This document shows positions 52,901 to 62,581 of a stretch of 64,000 nt of DNA, in pieces (within the stretch, counting starts at the first letter, position 1; every line of letters starts with the position of its first letter). The notes under the pieces were generated by a model. That model had not been told where the DNA came from. It made no database searches and worked only from the letters and a program-made list of their open reading frames with translations. The stretch is taken from the NCBI GenBank assembly GCA_036571765.1, contig BROE01000017.1, forward strand, positions 2,460,039 through 2,524,038, read 5' to 3'. The translations under genes were made by a program, and so were the position numbers. This DNA is from Plecoglossus altivelis (Eukaryota; Chordata; Actinopteri; Osmeriformes; Plecoglossidae).

Positions 52901-55900
52901 GAACGTTCTGGCAAGGAGGCAAACTCACGCATGCATATAGGCTCAGGGTTAACGCACGATGTAAGAATGGGGTTGTCGGTAGCGGTGGCCAGTGGGACTC
53001 CTAGCGGACAGAGATCGGCTCCAAAGCAGCCAAATGACCTTGGTTGCTTCCCAGAGCATTGAGGTGTGGTTGGACTGACTGATTCCAGCGCAGTGGATAG
53101 GTAGCAGGCCGCCAGCTGGGCTTTTGCCGTAACAACGCAGCCGGAGTCCTCTTTGTCGCGTCGGTTTTTTGGACTTCTCGTGTCCTGTCGTCCAATCACC
53201 CAACAGGGGAAGAAAAAACAATACATTCATTAGCCCGTTTAATCGTTGGAGGGAAACGATTTGTGGCGCTGTGGCGTCGCGTTGGCAAATAAAAAGGGGC
53301 GGTTTCGCCTCGCTCGCAGTGTCCGCGGCAACCTCGGATGCACGCCTTGGTTGTTGTTGTTTTTTTTGGAACGTTGCTTTATTCTATCTAAATGATCCGC
53401 TTCTTCATTCCACACAACACATTGTCAATTTACTACCATGAATAAATGATAATATACTCCGGATGCATGCATAATTAAAGTAGGGCATGTTTTGTTTTGG
53501 GAGGGTGCATTTTAGACCAGCCACAGACCTCACACTCGCTGTTTAGAGCCAAATTATCCCAAACATAATTATTCCCATTTAGCAGTGGGATTTCCTTTGG
53601 AAGAAAAAAACCCCCCAAACTCTTCCATCTTGTCATCAGATGCGCCAGAACGGCAGGGTTCAGTCGCAGCGTTGAACGAGCAGTACCGGGCCTTGCGACT
53701 GCCTGGCACGAGCCCCACGTCACCCAATTCCGAATCGATTCGGGTCACACCGTCGGTGTGAACGCGGCCCCCGCTAATCGCTTTAGCGGGTTTTTAGCGG
53801 CGGAGCTAGCCGTAGAGGAGAGCGGTCACGCGGGCGTGCATCGGCAGACCCGAGATGAACTCGGGAAGGGTCCGATAAGGGGGTGAGACCGACGTTTGAC
53901 TCGATGGCACCTGTGACAGTCAGGCCGTGACTGGGATGGAAACTCAGGTTTGCCCGGCGCCAACTGTGACTTGTAGGAGTGTTTTAGTCAGTTGGGTTCA
54001 TCTCCCTCTTCAGTATTAGTATTTCCCTCCTGAGCCAGTGAACAACTAGTCTTTCAGTAGGCAGGTGACATCAACACGGTCCTTAAAGCCCGACGGGATT
54101 CCCACCTTCGAAGCGTTTCCTAGGAGACGCCTAGCCTCGCCCCCCCCCCCCCCTGTCAGACGCTCGTGTTTTCCGCCCGGCTGAAGTCTGACCATGTCTT
54201 CCTTGTCTGCGCTGTGCCCCCAGCCGTGCCCTTTTCCGCTGCAGCTCCCGTCTCACATGATGGCAGGTGTTCGAGTTCGTGTTGAGGGCGAAGCTCGCGT
54301 GGACGCTGCTCAAGGATCCACTGACTAAGGAGGGGCCGGTGGTAGGAGGCGTGGCAGCGCATCTCAATGGAGGCGCGCGCCATTCTCGAGCCAGGAGAAA
54401 ACATGCCCTGGAAGGTGGCAGAAGTCGCCGTCACAGGTTGAGGAGGATTGGGAGCCGGTTTGGGGGGGTGTGGTGGGGCGGGTCTGGGGGGATCTCGAGA
54501 CTTTGCGGAGGGCGCCTTTGCGGAAGGGTGTTTTCGGATCGAGGGGATTGGATTCGGGAGCCTGGGTATGGGTGCTCCAGAGGACGAGCGACTCCGAAGG
54601 TGCGGTGTTGACGATGTTTCGATCTGAAGCGTGCGCCTGTTATCTCGTAGCGCGGCGACTTGCGTTACCCAAGTTGCACCCGTAAAGTTTCCGCCCGTGC
54701 GTCTGCATGAGACTGTGGATACGCAAGAGAGACGAAGCGAGAGAGAGAAGGCTAGAGACGGAATCGGTTCCCGTCTGCATTCAATGGAAAGAGCTGAAGG
54801 GCAGCGTGAGAGGCCTGAAGGACTGGTGACCTTCCGTTCCAAAATAGACTCCAAAGCACCTGACTAGATGTTTCAAGCGAGCGAACGCTTCAGACGCAGA
54901 GGGGCCGTCTCTCGAAATATGCAGATATCCCACGAGCCAGGGCCGCTGTCACTTTGAAGTGTCATCAGTCGCGTGTCTCTCGTTTCGTAGATTGTCGTCC
55001 CCGGGAGAATCGGATGAGTCTAATCTCGTTTTTTGGGGCCTTTTGTCGAAAAATGAGCCGCGGTGGCGTTTGCGTCGACTAGGTCCTCTGGGACGAGGCT
55101 GAACGGTTACTGTGATCCACGCAGCTCTTGGCTAGTCAACGCCATCCAGGGACTTCGATGAACGACAACCCTGGCTGGTTACGGTAGTTAGGCTGCCGGG
55201 ACCAAGACAACCATGGAAGTGTAGCTCTCTATGACTGTGTAAACAGGGGAAAACCACTTCGATGGCGGGCGATGGCCATGGAAGTGGACCCCTGTGTTGG
55301 TGGCACGCAAGTGCAGTCAAGTGGTGCTCTGTTTGGCCTCCTCTAAGGGCAGGCAAACCCCTAGGTCCTAGTGCCCAACCCTTTTTTCATCAGCCTGGAA
55401 TGGTGGTAGCTTTTGAAGTACAGGTGTGGAGAGTTTGGTTGCTATTTGTGGCTCCCTCCCTTTGTCGTCAGCTGACCCCTAGCCAGCCAATCGGCTTGGT
55501 TCCCCTATAACTGCTCAGGTTAGAACATCCAGAGCAGAACTGGTCGGAGGACAACTATGGTCGAGGGCGGGGCTAACAGCGCTGAGGCGGTTGAAATGGA
55601 ATGGCGCTTGTGGATACCAAGATGCTGTTCGAAGCAGGGCAGCGTGCACCTTTCAATGGGAGGTGCCATTTAGAAAACCGCAGTCATGCCAATCAAGGCG
55701 GTTAGCGTGAGAGAGACGGCGGGCGGGAGAGAGAGAGAGAGAGGGTTTCAACGAGAGGAGAGCCGAACATTAGAGGGGGGGAGGGGGCTTGAGCGTGTGC
55801 GAAATTTACACGCAACTCCGGGGGGCAAGCTAGCCTGCGCGCGAGCGAGCGTTTGTAGATCGAGTCAGTAGTCAGCTCAACACTTGATGTTTTGTTATCA

Positions 55901-58900
55901 AGAACCGCACGAGCCTCGCGCACTCGAGCGCTTTTTTCGAAAACGGTCAAACTCCACCGTGTCGTTGACACGGCCAAAAAGTTCCAACAGGACAAACGGT
56001 CGGAGCGTTAGCATGACAACGCCATCCCCGTCGGGCAAAAAGCTGAACTGGAATTGTAACCGTGAGCCTTTTTAGGGGAAAAGCATGTATTTTCTTATGT
56101 ATCTAAGCGGTAAAACATTTTCAGAAGGGAAGAACAGTGGAGGACCTCAGGAGAAACACGTTTCTGGTGTGCCAGAGCGTGCAATAGGGACACATTTAAA
56201 TCCTATATCTTGGAATTGACTCATCCAATCATGTTGCGATACATTTGCCATGACAGCTACCAGGCATCCAGCTTCCTGCATATTTGATAGCATCAATAAT
56301 AGATAGGAGCGAGACAAACTTAATATGGTTTTATCATAGTTTATCGTAGGGCAATTCAAAGGAAACAGTGCGTAAATGTACGCGCTTCTTTTACCCTGGT
56401 AATTTACTCGCCTTTAAGAGGGTTCGCCCTCTACAGACAGTTCATTTTTATTCACTTCTCATGTCACTCGGGTTACTACGTCATTCGATGGGGGATCTCA
56501 GGTATTACGCTCACGTAGAACCGTGACTTGCTCTCATCGTGGTCACGCCACTATGCAGCTCCTCACTCAAGCATGATGCATGGTTGCGTTCGGACCTTTG
56601 GCATTCCGTCATAATCGCTCTCAAGCTGGCACCTCGCGGCATCATAGTTCGTTTCGTGTACTTTCGCTTTTTCTCATTGTTTCAGTCGTCCTTCACTCAC
56701 GCTCTCATTCGTTCACTCGCGCTCTCATTCGTTCACTGGCACTCTCATTCGTTCACTCGCACTCTCATTCGTTCACTCGCGCTCTCATTCGTTCACTCGC
56801 GCTCTCATTCGTTCACTCGCACTCTCATTCGTTCACTGGCACTCTCATTCGTTCACTCGCACTCTCATTCGCTCACTCGCGCTCTCATTCGTTCACTCGC
56901 GCTCTCATTCGTTCACTCGCGCTCTCATTCGCTCACTCGCGCTCTCATTCGTTCACTCGCGCTCTCATTCGTTCACTCGCACTCTCATTCGTTCACTCGC
57001 GCTCTCATTCGCTCACTCGCGCTCTCATTCGCTCACTCGCGCTCTCATTCGTTCACTCGCACTCTCATTCGTTCACTCGCACTCTCATTCGTTCACTCGC
57101 ACTCTCATTCGCTCACTCGCGCTCTCATTCGTTCACTCGCGCTCTCATTCGCTCACTCGCGCTCTCATTCGTTCACTCGCGCTCTCATTCGTTCACTCGC
57201 ACTCTCATTCGCTCACTCGCGCTCTCATTCGTTCACTCGCACTCTCATTCGTTCACTCGCACTCTCATTCGTTCACTCACACTCTCATTCGCTCACTCGC
57301 GCTCTCATTACGGAGGGGAGGGATCCCTAGAATGGTGAGGAAGGCGTGGCAAACCAAGCCCTGCGATGCCAAGAGCGGGAGAAGGAGAGGGAGAGCGAGG
57401 CTGCTGTTTCCGAGCGCCTCTGCCTTCGCGAACCCCCCAAACCTCCCCGGTTTCTTCCGTCCGAATGTTTGTCTCACTGAGGACTTACGCCCACGCCTAT
57501 CCCCACCCCTCCAGTCCCCCCATCCCCAGCCCCCCATCCCGCCCCCTCCACGCCCCCCAATCTCCGTCCCTATCCCCCCATCCCGCCCCCCCATCCCTCC
57601 CCCGCCCCCCCATCCCGTCCCGCCATCCGCCTCTTACAGGGGAAGCCGGAGCGGAACAGCGAAGCCAACAGGGGAGGCGGGGCTTAGGTTCTCCCGCTTG
57701 CTTCCTCCCCACTCCCTCCCTCCCACCCTACAAGCACACACACACGCGCACGTGCGCGTGCAGCCATCCGTCTTCGAGGACTCCCCCCGTCCGGAGACAG
57801 GCTCATCCATCTGCCCTGTCACCCTGTCACCCTGTCACCCTGTCACCCTGTCACACCGTCACAGTTCATCTCCTCCTGTGCATCCGGCCTGCTTCCGAGA
57901 GCAGCCCACGGCCTCCCCCCCCCTCCCCCCGTCCCCCCCTGGGCAAGACCATGTGGAGATTTGAATATTATACGTGCGTAGATATAAACACCATTCAAGG
58001 GGATGATCGGCGGCCGTAAGGCTTGCGTGCCGGTGCCCGCGTTCACCCTGAACTGTCGCCTTGGCAACCCGAAGCACACCGACGCACGCTTTGCATCTGT
58101 CAATCCTGTCGAACTCAGGTGACTCTCCTGATTGGCTCCTGGCCGTCCAATTAGTGCATTGGCTCTGATTGATGGGTGGGAGGAGGGGGAAGGGGAGGGG
58201 GGTGGGGTGATGAATTGGTTGATTGGCTGGCCCTTCAGAAGACAAGGAGGCCAATGTAGTTAAGGAGACGAGGGAGTCACGGAGCTCTTCCCCCCGAGCG
58301 CGCGTCAGGAAAATGGAGGTCCACATGCTTTATTTATCGAGCATCAAATATGGATGCTGACGCGCGTGTCGGCGCGTGGCCTCGGCCAGCCGACAACGCC
58401 ACGGAGCTCTGCGGTGGCCGGGGCCCCACGATAGAGCGGCGCGATAGAGCGGCGTGTCCGTCTGCGGGCGAGCGTGCGTGTGTTCGTAGAGGGGCGCGTT
58501 CAAACGCGCGGCGCCCTCGCCGCTGCGTGCGTGCAGTTTCTTTGAAAGCGCGTGCCTGCGTGCGCTCCTGTGAGCCGCGCGCCGCGCGGGTGTCTGTTTG
58601 ACTGCTTTAATCACGCAAGAAGTCTCCCACTCACATTGCTTTGAGCTTTGAGTGGGCGGAGGCCACAGTGGAGCTGACAGGGGGAGAAGGGGGAGAGAGA
58701 GAGGAAGGGGGTGAGAGGAAGAGAGGGTAGAGGAAGGGAGGAAGGGAGGGGAAGAGAGAGAGGAAGGGGGTGAGAGGAAGAGAGGGCAGAGGAAGGGAGG
58801 AAGGGAGGGGGAGAGAGAGAGGGAGAAGGGAAGAGGAATGGCGGGAGAGGGGGAGGGAGGGGGAGAGAGACAGAGGGATGGGGGGGAGAGAGAGGGAGGA

Positions 58901-61527
58901 GGGAGAAGAATGGAGGGAGAGAGAGAGGGATGGGGGGTGAATGGTGGGAGAGAGAGAGCGGAGGATAACGAAAGAGTGTAAACGAGGGGAACGAGGAAGC
59001 GAGGCTGGGGGCTTTGGTTCGGCCCCCAGAGCCCGCCAGACTCTACTGTGGTGGTTAGGTCTGTCCCTGGACTCACCAGCCACGAGCCACGCCCCCAAAG
59101 CACAGTTCCCCCCCCCTACTGGGAGGGAAAAGAGAGAGGGGAGGGAGGGGGGGAGAGAAGAGACCTTCGGGGGCAAACACCCAGGCAGCGTCTCCATGCC
59201 AACACGGCGCGAGGGCAGGAGAAATGAAAACTCGCCGTTTATTTCATTATTTCGTCCTCATAAAAATCACGTCGCCATGGCAACAGGAGTTGAACCTCGC
59301 AACTCTCCCTCCCTCCTGTACTTTTTCCTCTTCCTTTCCCCTCCCTCCCCCATCTCTCGTGCTCCCCCCCCTCTCTCTACGTCTCTCTCCGCGCCTGCCG
59401 CTCTCTCCTGTTCTCGCTCTCTCCCTCGCTCTCTCTCCCTCCCTCGCGCTCTCCCTCCCTCGCTCCCTCTCTCCCCCGCTCTCTCTCCCTTTAAATGATC
59501 TGCAGCCTAACTACTGTCTAGCACTAACAGTACAACTGCAACTCACTTGCCCACACACACGCACGCACACGCACGCACACACACGCACGCACACACACGC
59601 ACACACAGTTCATTTGTTTGCGAAGGTAGAGCCCAGTCAGCTCCTCTCAGGCTTGATGTTGAGCATCATCTGCTGTGTGGATGTGATGTGGATGTGATGT
59701 GGATGTGATGTGATGTGCGCTCCCCTGACTGGTGGCTGGGGTATCTTCCAGTGTGCGGGGACATCCACGGCCAGTTCTTCGACCTCATGAAGCTGTTTGA
59801 GGTGGGAGGGTCTCCGGCCACAACGCGATACCTCTTCCTGGGAGACTACGTAGACCGGGGCTACTTCAGCATCGAGGAAAAGCAACCCCCCCCCCCCCCC
59901 CCACCCCCGTCTCTCCTGGCTGCTAGTGGAGCTGGTTACCCCCTGGTTACCCCTGGTTACCCCTGGGCACTAGTCCCAGGACCCAGTGGCTTTCCCCCCC
60001 TTCCCCCCCCTCCTCCCCCCTCCCTCCCTCCCCTCCAGTGCCTTTCCATCTGCTGCCTCACTCCCCTCCCTGCCCTCACCTCCCTCCCTGCCTCACTCCC
60101 CTCCCTGCCTCACTCCCCTCCCTGCCTCCCTCCTCTCCCTCCTCTTTATGTCTCTCTCCCCCCCCTCCATCACTCCATCCCTCCATCACTCCATCACTCC
60201 ATCACTCCATCACTCCATCACTCTCTCTCCCTGCCTCCCCCTCCTTCTCCTCCTTCCCCTCCCCCTTCTCCGTTTCCCTCCCCGGTCCACCTCCTCCACC
60301 TGCAGTTCCCCCTCCCCCCTCCCCCCTTCCCCTCCCACGTGTTTCTCCTCCTCGCGTGAGGCGGAGCCAGAGGGGCACCGAGGCGGGCGGAAAACACGCC
60401 GGCGCCGTCCCACGCCAAGAGGCCCCCCCCCCTCCCCCCAGGAGTCCACAAAGAGGAAGCGGGAATCATCCAGTCCGATCGCAATCGCCGCTGACACTGT
60501 GCATTTGCATGAAGGGACACTCTTCCCTCTCTCTCCCGTCGCCCTGAGGAGGCGTCCCAGCCCGCCCGCCTGCCCCCACCCCTGCCCCCCCCCACCCCCT
60601 CCCCTGGACGGACACGCTTGACCAATCCCCATAATCGTCGGAATAATTGTCATCAGCCGCGAAGAGATCAAATCCTGCCGGCGGGTTCGGCGCTCGCCGA
60701 TCATCCATAATTGAAACGGTGGCTCGATTCACGAGTTCAAACCGGGGTCTGTTTTCAGACGGGGGGCTGATCTGAGCTCAGGGGAAGCCTGTCACCGTCA
60801 CACCGTCTGACTCGGCGTACGGTCCACGTCAGATCTGAGAGCGTCGGTCCTGCCAGGCCAACGTGCTCCGTGGTTGTCTGCGTGCGTGTGTGTGTGTCAC
60901 GCATCCCATGGCATCTTGTAATGACGCGTGTCTCTCTCTCTACTTCCCTCCGCAGTGTGTTTTATACCTTTGGTCTCTGAAAATCCTCTATCCAAAGACG
61001 CTATTTTTACTGCGGGGAAACCACGAATGTAGACATTTGACAGAATACTTCACCTTCAAACAAGAATGTAAGTAGCCTTTCAGTTGGTTTGTTTGTGTTC
61101 CTTTTTGTGTGTGTGTGTGTTGGGGGGGGGGGTTGGAGGAGGAGGGGAGAGGTGGGGGAGCGAGAAGGAGGGAGGTGGGAGAGGAGGGGAAGTCGTGGGG
61201 GGAGGAGAGGGGGAGGGGCGACTCGGCCGGACGATGGCGATGCCTCGAACCCTGGACCGTTTGTCGCGGTGAACATGGCGGCCTCGTCTGTAAAGGGGCC
61301 GCCGGTCGGACACTACGAAAGGTAAACCTGGATGAGGTGCCAAGGTTTACCGGCACCTATTTCTGTCTGCGTGCTGGTGGGGGGGGTTGCCGTGGTAACG
61401 GATGTGAACAGCAGGGGGCGGGGGGGGGGGTCTGAGAGTTCAGGAGTAGAATGAAACCGACGCGCGGTCTCAAACACACGTACGTACAAAAACACCCGCG
61501 AAGACGCGGGCGCCTTCGAGCGCGCGT

Positions 61528-61563
<36 letters not shown>

Positions 61564-62581
61564 GCCCAAAGACACACAAACAACAAACGAGTCCGCATCT
61601 TTGGACTAAGGGAGCAGGAGAACGAGGGAAGAGTAACTAGTGATGACGTAGTGTGCGTTGCTGTGTGAGGATTACAGTTTCCTCTGTTCCACACGGGAGG
61701 GTGACGGCCAGAAGGCGCCAGTTAGAGCGAAAAGGCTTCTTGGTGCTTGGTCGCTCGTTGGCCGAATCTCCTCGCCGGGGGGAATGAATGGGTGTTCGGC
61801 GTTGGCAGGGGAGGAGACGAGCAAGACGAACTGTGAGGTTATCACCCCCAAGCTCACTGATCAGGAATTTTACTGTTTGCGGAGAGAGGTGTGTGTGTTG
61901 GGGGGGGTGGCATGGGGGAGCTATGGGGGAGGCAAAACAGAGGGTGGAGGTGGCCCTGGCCCTAAGTTGAATCCTCTACTGTCCTGCGCAGGTAAAATCA
62001 AGTACTCGGAGCAGGTGTACGACTCGTGCATGGACGCGTTCGACTGTCTCCCCCTGGCCGCCCTCATGAACCAACAGTTTCTGTGCGTCCACGGCGGCCT
62101 GTCGCCCGAAATCCACACCTTAGACGACATCAAGAAGGTAGCCCGCTCGCCGGCGCCTGACGCAATCTGCTCTGTCTGCTGTAACCGAGTGCAGAGGTGC
62201 ATGCTGTGTGTGTGTGTGTATCCTTTTAATGCCTATGCAGATCTGCTGCCATGCATGCTTATGTGCGCCTGCCTATCCTACCCTCTGGTCATGCCCGCTC
62301 GCGTGTCCGCACGCCACCAGCGTATGTGTGCGCGTGCCGTGCCCCCGCCTGCGCCCGCTCGCACGTGTGTTTGCGCGTTTACGCTTGTGTGTGTGCGCGA
62401 GCGCCAAGCTAACCGGTGCCGACGTTGGCTTCCCTGTTTAGCTGGACCGGTTTAAGGAGCCGCCGGCGTTCGGGCCCATGTGTGACCTGCTGTGGGCCGA
62501 CCCCCTGGAGGACTTTGGCAACGAGAAGACGCAGGAGTATTTCAGCCACAACACCGTCCGAGGCTGCTCCTATTTTTACAG
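43206..62581 (+). CDS. ppp3ca: Calcineurin catalytic subunit A (PPP3C, alpha-like), exons 1-6, partial at the right edge
   Basis: Ca2+/calmodulin-activated Ser/Thr phosphatase catalytic chain (dephosphorylates NFAT and others; works with regulatory B subunit PPP3R). Exon 1 gives the short N-terminus ending TDRVVK. Exons 3-6 give the metallophosphatase signatures: GDIHG and GDYVDRG (exon 3), RGNHE (exon 4), VHGG (exon 5). Exons 4-6 are uninterrupted and joined in phase by GT-AG introns. Residues such as ILYPKT, MDAFDCLPLAALMNQQ, DPLEDFGNEKTQE and YFYS favour the alpha isoform; SPEIHTLDD and PPAFGP resemble beta, so the isoform is not certain. The C-terminal half (B-subunit helix, calmodulin-binding and autoinhibitory segments) must lie beyond the window. 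Exon 2 is recognisable but shifted out of frame repeatedly, and exon 3 lacks a GT donor; both look like sequence error because the surrounding gene is intact and conserved. Confidence 0.9.
47197..47281. repeat. 14-bp repeat GACCGAGAGAGAGA
   Basis: Six near-perfect tandem copies, within intron 1 of the calcineurin gene. Confidence 0.9.
47570..47748. repeat. Roughly 34-bp repeat (ACTGACAGAAACACACNCTGG + CA)
   Basis: About five copies of CTGACAGAAACACACACTGG separated by CA/CGCA tracts. Confidence 0.85.
51559..51578. other. Assembly gap (20 N) between G and C runs
   Basis: Unknown bases in calcineurin intron 1; flanked by a G run on the left and a C run on the right. Confidence 0.99.
52186..52655. 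repeat. GTGA tetranucleotide tract
   Basis: About 470 bp dominated by GTGAGTGA with GCGA and GTGT variants, grading into imperfect copies. Long reading frames here are composition artefacts. Confidence 0.9.
54224..54437 (+). CDS. ppp3ca: Calcineurin A exon 2, frame broken by multiple indels
   Basis: Bounded by an acceptor CCCCAG (to 54223) and a donor GTTGAG (54438) with phases that fit exons 1 and 3 exactly. Conserved pieces appear in order but in different frames: VPF (54226), RLT (54249), VFE (54267), RVD (54296), LKDPLTKEG (54309-54335), AIL (54379), QEK (54392) and VT at the end (54431). The exon is 214 nt against about 201 expected, a net gain of 13 bases, and a TGA sits in frame after RLT. 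Many small insertions in an otherwise conserved, essential exon point to unpolished long-read sequence rather than a pseudogene. Confidence 0.8.
56701..57308. repeat. 20-bp minisatellite, about 30 copies
   Basis: Perfect 20-bp register of GCTCTCATTCGTTCACTCGC with two main variable positions (G/A at base 1, T/C at base 12). Because three units make 60 nt without a stop, two frames stay open over the whole array as Arg/Ser/His-rich translation; this is not a protein. Lies in intron 2 of the calcineurin gene. Confidence 0.95.
58690..58815. repeat. About 61-bp duplication inside a GGGA/GAGA tract
   Basis: Two nearly identical purine-rich copies around GGTGAGAGGAAGAGAGGG, in intron 2 of the calcineurin gene. 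Confidence 0.7.
59752..59876 (+). CDS. ppp3ca: Calcineurin A exon 3 (GDIHG, GDYVDRG)
   Basis: Acceptor TTCCAG, then (V)CGDIHGQFFDLMKLFEVGGS... to GYFSIE. Contains two metal-binding motifs of the PPP fold. Reads SPATTRYLF where calcineurins have SPANTRYLF. The exon must end at GAG (59876) because the next exon starts with CVLYLW, but the following bases are GAAAAG, not GT. Either a T has been lost from GTAAAAG in sequencing, or this is a rare GA-type donor. Confidence 0.93.
59877..60955 (+). other. Calcineurin intron 3
   Basis: C-rich; CCCCTGGTTA repeats 59934-59968, CTCCCTGCCTCA repeats 60060-60135 and CATCACTC octamers 60166-60225. Its 5' end lacks a GT. Confidence 0.7.
60956..61067 (+). 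CDS. ppp3ca: Calcineurin A exon 4 (RGNHE)
   Basis: 112 nt; CVLYLWSLKILYPKTLFLLR then GNHECRHLTEYFTFKQE plus one base of Cys. Acceptor CCGCAG, donor GTAAGT. Carries the GNHE motif (Asn metal ligand, catalytic His). Confidence 0.97.
61068..61991 (+). other. Calcineurin intron 4
   Basis: G-rich 61120-61220, CA run 61532-61561, and a CTCF-like ACAGCAGGGGGCGG at 61408-61421 (one mismatch to the consensus). No exon. Confidence 0.7.
61992..62137 (+). CDS. ppp3ca: Calcineurin A exon 5
   Basis: 146 nt; KIKYSEQVYDSCMDAFDC ... VHGGLSPEIHTLDDIKK. Acceptor TGCGCAG, donor GTAGCC. The VHGG histidine is a metal ligand in PPP enzymes. Confidence 0.97.
62138..62441 (+). other. Calcineurin intron 5
   Basis: 304 bp between GTAGCC donor and GTTTAG acceptor; GT-rich, no exon. 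Confidence 0.85.
62442..62581 (+). CDS. ppp3ca: Calcineurin A exon 6 (last in window)
   Basis: 140 nt; LDRFKEPPAFGPMCDLLWAD ... HNTVRGCSYFY plus two bases. Acceptor GTTTAG, donor GTAAAT. The next exon (expected YPAVCEFLQ onward) is not found in 62582-64000 and should lie to the right. Confidence 0.97.

Larger units (their letters stand above)
43261..54223 (+). other. Calcineurin intron 1
   Basis: About 11 kb. Contains CCGGA x5 (44634-44654), poly-C runs (45392-45411, 46783-46800), GA tract 46895-46983, the 14- and 34-bp repeats, CT-rich 51020-51465, a 20-N gap and the GTGA tract. Many stretches (e.g. 47760-48200, 52680-54220) are complex but carry no recognisable exon. Confidence 0.6.
54438..59751 (+). 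other. Calcineurin intron 2
   Basis: Contains the 20-bp minisatellite, C-rich 57430-57630, an ACCCTGTC octamer run 57814-57858, purine-rich 58675-58975, CT-rich 59330-59495 and GCACAC 59553-59608. No additional exon seen. Confidence 0.6.

Noticed and set aside
56539..57338. Two overlapping 250+ residue Arg/Ser/His-rich frames
   Set aside because: Entirely created by the 20-bp minisatellite, whose 60-nt super-period lacks stops; no start context or homologue.
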